This document shows, in pieces, positions 5,637 through 13,402 of a DNA stretch of 13,402 nucleotides. The position numbers and the translations under genes are program-made. Under the pieces are notes generated by a model that was not told the DNA's origin, made no database searches, and was given only the letters and a program-made list of their open reading frames with translations. Origin of the DNA: Aquificaceae bacterium UBA2488 (GTDB lineage: Bacteria; Aquificota; Aquificia; Aquificales; Aquificaceae); assembly GCA_002341805.1 (NCBI GenBank), contig DDOS01000113.1, positions 1,090 through 14,491 of the forward strand. Direction: 5' to 3'. Each line of letters begins with the position of its first letter. Within the stretch, counting starts at the first letter, position 1.

Positions 5637-7063
5637 TCTTCTATCTTACACACTTGGAGCACTTCTTCTGATGTGGTAATGCCTTTTAATATCTTATCAA
5701 CACCATCTTCTAATAGTGTTTTATACTTTATTTTGGTTCTTAGATATTCCCAAGAAGGGTTTTGGGTTATATGGCTTTTAAGAGTATCATCTATATTTAT
5801 TATTTCAAAAAGCCCAATACGCCCTTTATAACCAGATTCCATACAATAATCACATCCAACTCCCTTGTAAAAAGTATAATCTCCTGTGAGACCAAGTTCT
5901 TTTAGCTCTATATCTGAAGGTTTATAAGGGCTTTTACAATGAGGACATATTTTTCTTACGAGTCTCTGGGCAATAAGTCCTTCCACAGAGGAGGCTATTA
6001 AAAAGGGTTCTATACCAATATCAAAGAGTCTTGTGATGGAAGCTAAAGCGTTTTGGGTGTGAAGGGTGGATAAAACTAAGTGTCCTGTAAGAGCGGCTTG
6101 GATGGCTATTTCTGCTGTTTCTTTATCTCTTATCTCACCCACCATGATGATATCTGGGTCTTGCCTTAGAATAGATCTAAGACCAGAAGCAAATGTAAGC
6201 CCTACTTTTGGATTTATCTGTATTTGGGATATACCCTCTATTTGATATTCCACTGGGTCTTCTATGGTGATGATATTTTTGGTGGGAGATTTTAGTTTTT
6301 TTAAAAAAGCGTATAAAGTGGTGGATTTACCAGCACCGGTGGGACCCGTGACAAGCACTATGCCATATGGCTTTGTGATGATATTGAGAGCTTTTCTATA
6401 ATCTTCTTCGGACAATCCTAAATCCTCTAACTCTATTTCTTTGTTTGATTGGTCTAGAAGCCTTAAAACCACTCTCTCTCCAAATAAAGATGGTATGGTG
6501 GATACCCTTATATCTATTTCTTTGGTGGATATTTTTATTCTAAATCTTGAATCCTGAGGAAGCCTTTTTTCAGCTACGTTCATATTGGCAATTACCTTTA
6601 TACGGGATAAAACCCCTTGATAAAAGCTCAAATTAAGCTCATCAATTTTTATAAGCCTTCCATCCACCCTCATCCTCACCAAAGCATTTTTCTCATAGGG
6701 TTCTATATGTATATCTGAGGCATTTGCTTTTACGGCTTTTAATAAAATATTGTTAACAAATAATATGGCAGGGCTTTTTAGCTCATCCTTTGAAATATCT
6801 ATGGTCTCAAACTCAAGCCTTAGTTCAGAAGGCTCTTGGGAAGCGTTGTTTATAGAAAGATAACCATTCCAATCTTCCAAAAACTCCTCAGGGGGCTTTT
6901 TTATAATATCTATTTTTTTGCTTTTAATAAAATATAAAATATTTTTAATATCTTTTGAGTCTATATCCTCTTGGATTTCTATAATAAAAACATCATCAGT
7001 TTCCTCTATAGGTATAAATCTATATTGCTTTGATAATTCTAATATATCTTCTTCTAAAAGCAT
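5633..7063 (-). CDS. type II secretion / type IV pilus assembly ATPase (GspE/PilB family)
   Basis: This is a cytoplasmic hexameric ATPase that drives pseudopilus or pilus extension at the inner membrane. The protein has 476 residues. A divergent N-terminal region (1-95) is followed by the family core SDIHIEP (116-121), Walker A GPTGAGKST (240-248), Asp box TIEDPVEY (266-273), Walker B region with DPDIIMVGE (302-310), and the His box TGHLVLSTLHT. A zinc-type tetracysteine CPHC (373-376) and CDYC (404-407) favours an extension ATPase over PilT. Neighbouring secretin or pilin genes are absent, so GspE and PilB cannot be separated by context. It starts at the base after the ferredoxin stop codon with no Shine-Dalgarno, so it probably depends on translational coupling. 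Confidence 0.9.
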   Translation of the reverse strand: MLLEEDILELSKQYRFIPIEETDDVFIIEIQEDIDSKDIKNILYFIKSKKIDIIKKPPEEFLEDWNGYLSINNASQEPSELRLEFETIDISKDELKSPAILFVNNILLKAVKANASDIHIEPYEKNALVRMRVDGRLIKIDELNLSFYQGVLSRIKVIANMNVAEKRLPQDSRFRIKISTKEIDIRVSTIPSLFGERVVLRLLDQSNKEIELEDLGLSEEDYRKALNIITKPYGIVLVTGPTGAGKSTTLYAFLKKLKSPTKNIITIEDPVEYQIEGISQIQINPKVGLTFASGLRSILRQDPDIIMVGEIRDKETAEIAIQAALTGHLVLSTLHTQNALASITRLFDIGIEPFLIASSVEGLIAQRLVRKICPHCKSPYKPSDIELKELGLTGDYTFYKGVGCDYCMESGYKGRIGLFEIINIDDTLKSHITQNPSWEYLRTKIKYKTLLEDGVDKILKGITTSEEVLQVCKIEE

Positions 7064-7354
7064 CTAATCGGTCTGAAGTTCTATGATGTCTGTGTCTTTT
7101 GTAATTTCAAGCTGACAGGTGAGCCTTCTTTCTTCGTCGTATTCACCTATACGCCAGAGGGTCTCCGATTCTTTTTCGGAAACCTCATTTAGAGCATCAA
7201 GACCCTTTAACACTGTGGCTACACATACACCACACTGCCCATCGGTGCATCCAAACTCCACACCTGCTTTTTCTATCTCATCATGTATATCCTGAAACTT
7301 TGTGCCAACTCCAAAACTGCCAACTACTTTTTTATTTACAATAAGTTTTGCCAT
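7064..7354 (-). CDS. [2Fe-2S] ferredoxin
   Basis: This is a small soluble electron carrier of 96 residues. Cysteines C36, C41, C44 (CTDGQCGVC) and C80 (LTCQ) give the C-x4-C-x2-C-x35-C ligand pattern of plant-type 2Fe-2S ferredoxins. The first 30 residues form the usual beta-grasp start. AAAGGAG lies just before ATG 7354. It sits between htpX (20-base gap) and gspE/pilB (no gap) in the long operon. Its electron partner is not indicated by the context; a role in iron-sulfur assembly or a central reductase is possible. Confidence 0.9.
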   Translation of the reverse strand: MAKLIVNKKVVGSFGVGTKFQDIHDEIEKAGVEFGCTDGQCGVCVATVLKGLDALNEVSEKESETLWRIGEYDEERRLTCQLEITKDTDIIELQTD

Positions 7355-7374
7355 AATATACTCCTTTTAGACTT

Positions 7375-8220
7375 TTAGATTTGACCCATGGATTTTGCTA
7401 TATCCACAAGCCTTTTTATACGCTCTTCGGAGGGTGGGTGTGTAGAAAAAAGCTGTCCTATGCTTCCCATAGGATTTTCTATGAAAAGTGCAGCAGTGGC
7501 ATGATTTACTTCTGCAGGAGCAGCTTCCACATAATCATGTATCTTTTTTAGGGCTTTTGCCAAAGATAAAGGACATCCGCATATGTGAGCTCCTGTTTCA
7601 TCCGCTGCAAACTCCCTCGATCTTGATATAGCAAACTGAATAATGGCTGCTATAATTGGTGTTATCAACATAAGAAGTATAGCCACAAAAGGATTTCTAT
7701 CTCTATCTCTCTCACCGCCAAAGAATAGACTAAATTGAAATATGTTTATAAGGGCGCTTATGGCACCTGCTACGGTAGCTGCTATTGTAGCTGTTAGTAT
7801 ATCTCTATTTTTTACATGAGAAAGCTCATGGGCTATAACACCCATCAGTTCATCCTCTGATAAAAGCCTCAATATACCAGAGGTCAAAACTACGGCTGAG
7901 TGATGCGGGTCTCTTCCTGTGGCAAAAGCGTTTGGCTGGTCCATATTGATAACATATATCCTTGGCATAGGTATACCAGCTCTTTGAGTGAGCTTTTGGA
8001 TTACGGGAAATATCTGAGGAGCCTCTTGAGGGCTTAATTCTCGTGCTCCATACATTGACAATATTATAGAATCTGAAAAATAATAGGTTATAAAGTTTGT
8101 AAAAGCCGCAAACATGAGAGCCAAAAGCATACCGCTCTGACCCCCAAGCATATAGCCCACTGCTAAAAATATACCTGTCAAAGCTCCAAGTAGTATGACA
8201 GTTTTAACCGTATGTATCAT
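7375..8220 (-). CDS. htpX: HtpX-type membrane zinc metalloprotease
   Basis: This inner-membrane protease degrades damaged membrane proteins with the active site on the cytoplasmic side. The 281 residues match the family length. There are two N-terminal membrane segments (~8-25 and 30-48), NAFATG (97-102), the zinc motif HELSH (131-135), two further membrane segments (~141-168 and 178-197), and the third ligand E203 in [12 protein letters not shown] (260-263) near the end is also typical. Its ATG overlaps the rpoD stop (ATGA), so translation is probably coupled to the primary sigma factor. Confidence 0.94.
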   Translation of the reverse strand: MIHTVKTVILLGALTGIFLAVGYMLGGQSGMLLALMFAAFTNFITYYFSDSIILSMYGARELSPQEAPQIFPVIQKLTQRAGIPMPRIYVINMDQPNAFATGRDPHHSAVVLTSGILRLLSEDELMGVIAHELSHVKNRDILTATIAATVAGAISALINIFQFSLFFGGERDRDRNPFVAILLMLITPIIAAIIQFAISRSREFAADETGAHICGCPLSLAKALKKIHDYVEAAPAEVNHATAALFIENPMGSIGQLFSTHPPSEERIKRLVDIAKSMGQI

Positions 8221-9956
8221 ATCTCAAAATCCTTTAAATATTTTGCTCTGCTTGGGCGTCTTATCTTTCTTATGGCTTTTGATTCTATCTGTCTTATACG
8301 TTCTCTGGTGAGGTTAAACATAGCTCCTACCTGTTCTAAGGTATGCTCTACCCCATCCACCAGACCAAATCTATACATAATCACTTCTCGTTCTTTTTCG
8401 GAAAGTGTGCCTATGATTTTTTCTATTTGTTCTCTTAGAAGCTTTCGGGTGGTAACTTCCTCTGGATTTGATATACTTGAATCTTCTATAAAATCTTTTA
8501 AATGGGTATCATCGTCATCTCCTATAGGTGTTTCTAAGGATATAGGCTCTTGAATGGATTTTAAAATCTTGTGTACCTTTTCCGAAGGCATACCAAGAAC
8601 CTGAGCGATTTCATCTGGGCTTGGCTCTCTTCCATACTCTTGAAATAGCTTCTTAGACACCTTTGATATTTTGTTGATGGTTTCTATCATGTGTACTGGT
8701 ATACGGATAGTTTTCGCTTGATCTGCTATAGCTCTTGTGATAGCTTGTTTTATCCACCAAGTGGCATAGGTGGAAAATTTAAATCCTTTTCTATAATCGT
8801 ATTTGTCCACAGCTTTCATGAGACCCATGTTACCTTCTTGAATAAGATCCAAGAAATGGAGACCTCTATTTAAATACTTTTTAGCTATGGATACCACAAG
8901 TCTTAGGTTAGATTCTATCATTATGTCCTTTGAATCTTTTACACGTTTTCTACCATGTTCTATGATATATACTACTTTATTAAGCTCCTGGGGTAATACG
9001 CCAAGCCTTCTTTCCATGCTATCCACCTCTTTTTGAAGGCTTAAGTAATTAGATCTTGATATCTCAAATATATGAAAAGGCATGTTTTTTTCTATTTTGT
9101 TTAAAAGCTCTTTATTTTTATCATAAAAAGACAACAACTCTTCTATATTTTCATGTACTTGCCTAAACTTTCTTTTTTGTATTTCCAATGAGTTTAGCTT
9201 CATTTTATAATCTTTGTATAGCTTGATAAACTCATCTGCTATTTTTTCGTATCGGGAAAATTTTATATTGATGCTTTTTAAGGTTTTATTCATCTGAGCG
9301 TGAGCTTGAAGATACGCTCTTTTGGTTTTTAGGTCTTTGTAAGTTAAAAACAACGTCCTTTTTTCTAATACATCTTTATATTTTTTTGCCAATTCTATAC
9401 CTTTCTCTATGAATACAGTATCCACGTGTTCTGATTCTTCATACTCATCGTAGTCTATATGTTCTTCTTGGATATCCAATATCTCTTGGGATCTCATTTT
9501 ACCATCGCATACCTTTGCCCAATATCTTAATATCATATCCACTAAAAAGGATGTTCTTAAAAGACCTCTTCTTAACTGTTTTCTGCCAATTTCTATATGC
9601 TTAGCATATTCAATTTCGTCGGCTCTCTCCAAAAGAGCGATCTTACCCATCTCTTTGAGATAAAATTTCACAGAATCGCTATTTTTTATCTCTGCATCCA
9701 CTATATTAGCGGATACCACCATTTCATCATCAGAGACATCATGATCAGCATACTCTTCATCTAAACTTGCAACGCTCTCAGTCTCATCTTCTACTATTTG
9801 TATACCTCGCTCGGACAATAGATCAAAAAGCGAATCAAAGTCTTCGGACTCAATAAAATCTTCGCTAATATATTCGTTGATGTCATCATAGGTTACATAA
9901 CCTTTCTCTTTGCCAAGCTCAAGAAGCTGGTCTTTGCTCTTAGACGCTTTTCCCAT
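8217..9956 (-). CDS. rpoD: RNA polymerase primary sigma factor (sigma-70 / RpoD)
   Basis: This housekeeping sigma factor has 579 residues. An acidic region 1.1 (~1-85) precedes region 1.2 ([18 protein letters not shown], ~94-111). A 200-residue lysine-rich non-conserved region follows (~125-340). Region 2 has [33 protein letters not shown] and [17 protein letters not shown] for -10 recognition and melting (~349-410). Region 3 has RIPVHMIE. Region 4.2 has [20 protein letters not shown] (539-558) for -35 recognition. AGGAGG precedes ATG 9956. It lies 27 bases after dnaG, keeping the dnaG-rpoD linkage of the classical macromolecular synthesis operon, without rpsU in the window. Confidence 0.96.
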   Translation of the reverse strand: MGKASKSKDQLLELGKEKGYVTYDDINEYISEDFIESEDFDSLFDLLSERGIQIVEDETESVASLDEEYADHDVSDDEMVVSANIVDAEIKNSDSVKFYLKEMGKIALLERADEIEYAKHIEIGRKQLRRGLLRTSFLVDMILRYWAKVCDGKMRSQEILDIQEEHIDYDEYEESEHVDTVFIEKGIELAKKYKDVLEKRTLFLTYKDLKTKRAYLQAHAQMNKTLKSINIKFSRYEKIADEFIKLYKDYKMKLNSLEIQKRKFRQVHENIEELLSFYDKNKELLNKIEKNMPFHIFEISRSNYLSLQKEVDSMERRLGVLPQELNKVVYIIEHGRKRVKDSKDIMIESNLRLVVSIAKKYLNRGLHFLDLIQEGNMGLMKAVDKYDYRKGFKFSTYATWWIKQAITRAIADQAKTIRIPVHMIETINKISKVSKKLFQEYGREPSPDEIAQVLGMPSEKVHKILKSIQEPISLETPIGDDDDTHLKDFIEDSSISNPEEVTTRKLLREQIEKIIGTLSEKEREVIMYRFGLVDGVEHTLEQVGAMFNLTRERIRQIESKAIRKIRRPSRAKYLKDFEI

Positions 9957-9983
9957 AAAACCTCCTTAAAGCATTCAATCTAT

Positions 9984-11579
9984 TTAAAATATACCATCTT
10001 CCTTTTTTACATATGAGCTAAATACATGTTTTTTAAAATAAGCTTTTCTCAATATTGTGTTAGAAAATTCTAAAAGCCTATGAGCACCTTGGTCTTCTTT
10101 GGATAACATATCTCCAAGTTGCCTTAGAGCACCTTCCTCGGAAAGATATTCTATAGAATTTAAGAGATTTTTCTCTTCTTCGGTGAGTTCTTCATTGTTT
10201 ATTATTTTTTCTGCAAGTATAAAAGAATGTGGGTTTAAGAAGTTTATATCCAATGGGTTTATATCCTTGCACAGTGTTAGGGCTTTTAATAAAATTTTAT
10301 CATTTATAGGTAAATCCAGAATTTCATCCTTAGAGAACTTATCTTTCTTGTCTTTCTGGGATATATATTTTTCTATCATGGTCTTTGGTACATTTAAAGC
10401 CAGTAGTTTTTGGGTATACTCATAAACTTTTTGAGGATTTTGCATGTAAGAGAGCGTTTTTAGAGAGAGCTCTATGTTTTTTGAGTTTAACAATATGTCT
10501 AAAAAGTTTTTTGCTTTTGATAAAAGCTCTAAAACTCCTTCCTTGCCGTATTTTAAACCAAATTCATCTGGGTCTTTTATATCCTCTTCGATTTTTACAT
10601 AAAAAACATCAATATCTTGCTCTAAAAGATACGGGGCTACCCTTAAGGTGGCGTTTTTACCAGCGGTATCGTTATCAAAAAATATATAAACTTTTTTTAC
10701 ATACTTTGATAAAATCTTAGCTTGATCTTGAGTAAAAGCGGTTCCAAGCGGTGCTATCGTATTTTTAACACCAAGTTGATAAAGCCTCACCATATCAAAA
10801 TACCCTTCCACCAATATAGCCTCAGCAGATTCTTTCAGATAAGGAAGTGCCAAGTCAAGACCAAACAATAGCTTTGATTTTTTGAATATATTAGAATCTG
10901 TAGAGTTTAGATATTTTATATTGGATAAATCTTTGTTGAGTATACGTCCTCCAAAACCCACCACCGCTGAAGAACTATTCTTAATAGGTATTATGAGTCT
11001 GTGGGCAAAGTTATCTCTTAAGCTTGTGTTTGTTATACTTATGTTTTGAGTGCTTTTATAAACATCTAAAAGATTGTTAGCCTTTAAAAAATCCACCAAC
11101 GCATAGTGATTTGGAGAATAGCCAAATTCGAGCTCTTCTATGGTTTTTGGGCTTATAGAACGAGATTTTAGATAAGATAAAGCTTCTTTGCTCTTGATAA
11201 GTTCATTTTTATAAAAGCCCAATACCGAAGACATAACCTTGTAGATGTGCTCATCTTCTTCTTTGTTTATTTTTATGTTTATAGGGAGGTTGTATTTGAT
11301 GGCAAGTTTTTGCAGTGCTTCCTGATAGGAGGTATTTTCATACAAAGATACAAACTTTACTATATCACCGCCTTTACCACAGCCAAAGCACTTCCACAAT
11401 TTTTTGTGCTCAGACACCGATAAAGATGGTGTAGAATCATTATGAAACGGACATCTACCCAGATAGTTGGTTCCGCTTCTTCTTAATTCTATGTAAGAAG
11501 ATATCTCTTTTACTATATCTATTTGCTTTATAACTTCTTCTAAGGATATTCTACCCTCTTTTAACATTTTAAATAACAT
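9984..11579 (-). CDS. dnaG: DNA primase
   Basis: DnaG makes RNA primers at the replication fork. From ATG 11579 it has 531 residues. The zinc domain has C43-PF-H46 and C64-FG-C67. The polymerase core has DNFAHRLIIPI and VVGFGGR, the Toprim motifs are EGYFD (259-263) and DND (302-304), and KDPDE (335-339) follows. The C-terminal helicase-binding part is divergent. The start is uncertain. ATG 11579 has only a weak AAGGG upstream, while ATG 11567 (residue 5) lies 7 bases after a -10-like TATGTT that follows TTGACA by 16 bases. If the mRNA is leaderless, the protein starts at 11567. It is the first gene of the six-gene operon. Confidence 0.95.
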   Translation of the reverse strand: MLFKMLKEGRISLEEVIKQIDIVKEISSYIELRRSGTNYLGRCPFHNDSTPSLSVSEHKKLWKCFGCGKGGDIVKFVSLYENTSYQEALQKLAIKYNLPINIKINKEEDEHIYKVMSSVLGFYKNELIKSKEALSYLKSRSISPKTIEELEFGYSPNHYALVDFLKANNLLDVYKSTQNISITNTSLRDNFAHRLIIPIKNSSSAVVGFGGRILNKDLSNIKYLNSTDSNIFKKSKLLFGLDLALPYLKESAEAILVEGYFDMVRLYQLGVKNTIAPLGTAFTQDQAKILSKYVKKVYIFFDNDTAGKNATLRVAPYLLEQDIDVFYVKIEEDIKDPDEFGLKYGKEGVLELLSKAKNFLDILLNSKNIELSLKTLSYMQNPQKVYEYTQKLLALNVPKTMIEKYISQKDKKDKFSKDEILDLPINDKILLKALTLCKDINPLDINFLNPHSFILAEKIINNEELTEEEKNLLNSIEYLSEEGALRQLGDMLSKEDQGAHRLLEFSNTILRKAYFKKHVFSSYVKKEDGIF

Positions 11580-11602
11580 AATACCCTTTTTCCAAATGTC
11601 AA
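11575..11602 (-). promoter_or_regulatory. probable promoter of the dnaG-rpoD-htpX-fdx-gspE-coaBC operon
   Basis: TTGACA (11602-11597), a 16-base spacer and TATGTT (11580-11575) lie on the minus strand. The -10 overlaps the upstream ATG of dnaG (11579), so a transcript from this promoter would begin near the second ATG (11567). A distal promoter could instead feed the upper ATG. Confidence 0.5.
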
Positions 11603-11690
11603 TGTCTAAATCTCATATGCCTTTAAAACTTTTTTATTAAAAGCATAATATTTACACCCACATAAAAAACATAGTATAGAGAGGGCGTAG

Positions 11691-11740
11691 TGGAGTTGTA
11701 AATCGTGGCATACTTGTAGAAGCTTTTAATGGAGTTTTAA
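11691..11740 (+). repeat. 11-base direct repeat TGGAGTTKTAA upstream of the porin gene
   Basis: TGGAGTTGTAA (11691-11701) and TGGAGTTTTAA (11730-11740) match at 10 of 11 bases, 39 bases apart, and flank the GTGGCATACTTGT box. The second copy lies between the expected -35 and -10. It could be a regulatory repeat or chance. Confidence 0.3.
11705..11717 (+). promoter_or_regulatory. operator-like box, copy 3 of GTRGCAKACTTGT (porin promoter)
   Basis: GTGGCATACTTGT lies at -50 to -38 from ATG 11755, with 25 bases between the box and the TATAAT. The same spacing, same orientation and 12 of 13 bases recur in the RHH promoter. The position, just upstream of a missing -35, suits an activator. Confidence 0.5.
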
Positions 11741-11742
11741 GT

Positions 11743-11748
11743 TATAAT
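11743..11748 (+). promoter_or_regulatory. -10 element of the porin gene (leaderless candidate)
   Basis: A perfect TATAAT ends 6 bases before ATG 11755. No recognisable -35 is present at the proper distance and there is no Shine-Dalgarno. The -10 with its following bases (TATAATATTTATATG) closely resembles the VKOR-fusion gene start (TATAATATTTCTATG). Confidence 0.5.
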
Positions 11749-11754
11749 ATTTAT

Positions 11755-13035
11755 ATGAAGATGATTAATTTTAAAAAGGTTTTATTATTCTTTGGATTGA
11801 TATCATGCTCGTCTTATGCTTTTAATATAAAAAATAATCAAGAGGATATCATGTGGGGATTAAAGCTTCAGATATTTGCCCAGCAAGATGGGGCTATCAC
11901 AAACACTCAACACACTTCCACAAACTTTTCAGTTCAAAATGCTCGTATATATTTTATGGGTAGATTGAATAAAATTGTAGAGTTTGGCACAAACTTAGAT
12001 TTTTCCGATAACAATGCACTGTCCCCAGATAATACCGCAAGAGCTCACACTGGTATGAAAAATAGTATAGTAAAAGATGCTTATATAAACTTTCATTTTT
12101 CAAAAGCCCTAAATATTATGACTGGACTTTTTATGGATCCATATTCTAGGATATCTCTAACAGATTCTTATTATACAATCATTCCAACGATGGAAGGTAT
12201 ACCTTCTATAAACAACACCATTATGAGCTCTTTAAAAGGTCCTATGTTTGTAAATCCTTTTACGCCCCTTGATATAGGCTCTGATATACAAAATGGATAT
12301 AGAGATTTAGGCATAGCCCTTTGGGGATCTAAATTTCATAGCGCTGTAAAATACTATGTGGATATAGCAAACGGCAGATACGATTATGAATTGTCTGATG
12401 CTAATATCACATCTCCAAGTTTAAAATATGGATTTAGGGTAGAGCTTTCTCCTACGTTTTTGGGCTTTTCAAATAATGAAGGGTATATGGATGAAGATAC
12501 ATATTTTGGTAAGAAAAACATTATGGTATTAGGACTTTCTTACGAGGCTCAAAAGTTTTCAAATATAAGCGGTTCTATAAACTCAAAATCCTTTGGAGCA
12601 GATTTTTTATTTGAGAAAAAGCTAAAAAACTTTGTGCCAAATGTACAAATTGGATATTCTAATATGAGTGATTTACCCCAGGGGATGTCCTTATCAAGCT
12701 ATTATGTGGGTGCTCCAGAAAAAGCCACTGGATATTATATCCAAACTGCCCTTTTATACGATAAGTATATAGGCATAGGAAAACCATCCATAGCTTTAAG
12801 ATACGAATCTGACAAAGATTCAAACGTATATAAGCTAAACAACAGCTATGTGGATGCAAAAATAAATAGGTTTAGTGTATTTTTTATATATTATATAAAT
12901 AAAGAATCCGCTAAGATTTCACTGGGAGCAGATTTTATAAATCCAGACTCAAATCTTATATATGCCACTAAAAATGGCAATACTTATTTAAAAAACTATT
13001 GGGATTATACCTTAGCTTTGCAAACGATGTTTTGA
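11755..13035 (+). CDS. outer-membrane beta-barrel protein, porin-like
   Basis: This is a probable outer-membrane channel of 426 residues. A signal peptide (K2, K7-K8, hydrophobic to ~20) ends at a likely SSYA-F site (22/23). The mature chain shows alternating polar/apolar strands ending in aromatic residues, such as NARIYFMGRLN, AYINFHFSKALNIMTGLFM and YYIQTALLYDKY. The last residue is Phe (ALQTMF), the typical outer-membrane insertion signal. Overall it resembles phosphate-selective or general porins of the O/P type, but substrate specificity cannot be read. LISC (15-18) fits a lipobox, yet the barrel character and good SPase I site make a lipoprotein unlikely. Expression may depend on the GTGGCATACTTGT box upstream. 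The gene's 3' end overlaps the convergent gene by 24 bases. Confidence 0.8.
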   Translation: MKMINFKKVLLFFGLISCSSYAFNIKNNQEDIMWGLKLQIFAQQDGAITNTQHTSTNFSVQNARIYFMGRLNKIVEFGTNLDFSDNNALSPDNTARAHTGMKNSIVKDAYINFHFSKALNIMTGLFMDPYSRISLTDSYYTIIPTMEGIPSINNTIMSSLKGPMFVNPFTPLDIGSDIQNGYRDLGIALWGSKFHSAVKYYVDIANGRYDYELSDANITSPSLKYGFRVELSPTFLGFSNNEGYMDEDTYFGKKNIMVLGLSYEAQKFSNISGSINSKSFGADFLFEKKLKNFVPNVQIGYSNMSDLPQGMSLSSYYVGAPEKATGYYIQTALLYDKYIGIGKPSIALRYESDKDSNVYKLNNSYVDAKINRFSVFFIYYINKESAKISLGADFINPDSNLIYATKNGNTYLKNYWDYTLALQTMF

Positions 13036-13402
13036 TTTAAAGGTTTCTATAGCCCATTTTAGAGAATCCCCATAAGAAATGGGCTCTTTGCCAATGATAG
13101 GCCAAGGGTCTTCACCAGTACACACATTGTTTTTATACATCATAAGGATTTGGTCTTTGCTAAAAGGAGGGGGTTCCAATATCTTTTCCACGATGCTTCC
13201 TGCTAAGTACATCATAGACTTTGGGAGTTTTAATATAATAGCTTTTCTTCCTAAAAGGCTAAAACTATCTTTTAAAAGCCTATCAAAGGATATAGCTTTT
13301 TTACCGCATAGTTCTATAATCTCGTTTTTTAGCTTTTGATCTTGTATAGATTTTACAAATACATAAGCTACATCTCTTACATCCACAGGAGCAAAATAAT
13401 AA
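13012..13402 (-). CDS. NDUFA9-like NAD(P)-binding protein (atypical SDR/epimerase), 3' part
   Basis: The frame is open to the right window edge, where it reads YYFAPVDVRDVAYVFVKSI. PVDVRDVA corresponds to the conserved PVyVDDVA segment of the complex I NDUFA9 / atypical short-chain dehydrogenase family. Further family features are ELCGKKAISFDRLL, ILKLP (residues numbered from the visible part), and the C-terminal PPPFSKDQILMMYKNN. A GTG inside the frame at 13386 is internal, not a start. The N-terminal Rossmann fold with its GxxGxxG lies outside the window. The role may be complex I-related or sugar/lipid modification; homologues in bacteria are poorly characterised. Confidence 0.75.
   Translation of the reverse strand, partial: YYFAPVDVRDVAYVFVKSIQDQKLKNEIIELCGKKAISFDRLLKDSFSLLGRKAIILKLPKSMMYLAGSIVEKILEPPPFSKDQILMMYKNNVCTGEDPWPIIGKEPISYGDSLKWAIETFKSKHRLQS

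Noticed and set aside
11706..11720. Sigma-54-type promoter suggested by TGGCATACTTG upstream of the porin
   Set aside because: The required GC at the -12 element is missing (GA at that position), and a good TATAAT lies downstream.
11755..11811. Lipoprotein signal (LISC) in the porin-like protein
   Set aside because: A good SPase I site follows, and the protein has beta-barrel character with a terminal Phe, so an outer-membrane barrel is more likely.
12659..12859. Minus-strand open frame inside the porin gene
   Set aside because: It is an antisense shadow with no plausible start signal or protein features.

Overview
The window looks like a chromosomal segment of a thermophilic, low-GC member of the Aquificota, most like Hydrogenobaculum. 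The clues are the AT-rich composition, heavy use of ATA (Ile) and AGA/AGG (Arg) codons, an outer-membrane porin-type gene (a diderm cell), a ClpB with a very long N-terminal region, and tight operons of unrelated housekeeping genes. The genus assignment is inference from protein character, not a database match.

Layout. Positions 1-1877 (minus) hold the first 625 codons of a ClpB-type AAA+ disaggregase that runs off the left edge. Upstream, 1951-2718 (minus) encodes a VKOR-like membrane oxidase fused to a thioredoxin-like domain with a two-cysteine tail. Divergent from it are a secreted two-cysteine small protein (2883-3113) and a single-domain rhodanese (3196-3477), together a possible envelope thiol/sulfur cassette. 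Positions 3481-3717 (minus) encode a ribbon-helix-helix protein with a C-terminal membrane segment. Positions 3813-4447 (minus) hold one PD-(D/E)XK nuclease-like gene split by a frameshift at an A6 tract.

The core of the window is a six-gene minus-strand operon, dnaG-rpoD-htpX-ferredoxin-gspE/pilB-coaBC (11579 to 4524), with junctions from 4-base overlaps to a 27-base gap. It joins replication priming, the primary sigma factor, a membrane protease, an electron carrier, a secretion/pilus ATPase and coenzyme A synthesis. On the plus strand, 11755-13035 encodes an outer-membrane beta-barrel protein. It converges with, and overlaps by 24 bases, the 3' end of an NDUFA9-like NAD(P)-binding gene that runs off the right edge.

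Most notable is the promoter architecture. Four genes (VKOR fusion, RHH protein, nuclease-like gene, porin) have a -10-like hexamer exactly 6 bases before their ATG and no Shine-Dalgarno, suggesting leaderless mRNAs; dnaG may be a fifth. Two of these promoters (RHH gene and porin) also share a 13-base box, GTGGCAKACTTGT, at identical positions (-50 to -38 from the ATG). The RHH promoter has a further upstream copy, suggesting a small regulon linking the membrane-anchored RHH protein to the porin. No RNA genes, insertion sequences or CRISPR arrays were seen, and no gene-free stretch exceeds about 175 bases.
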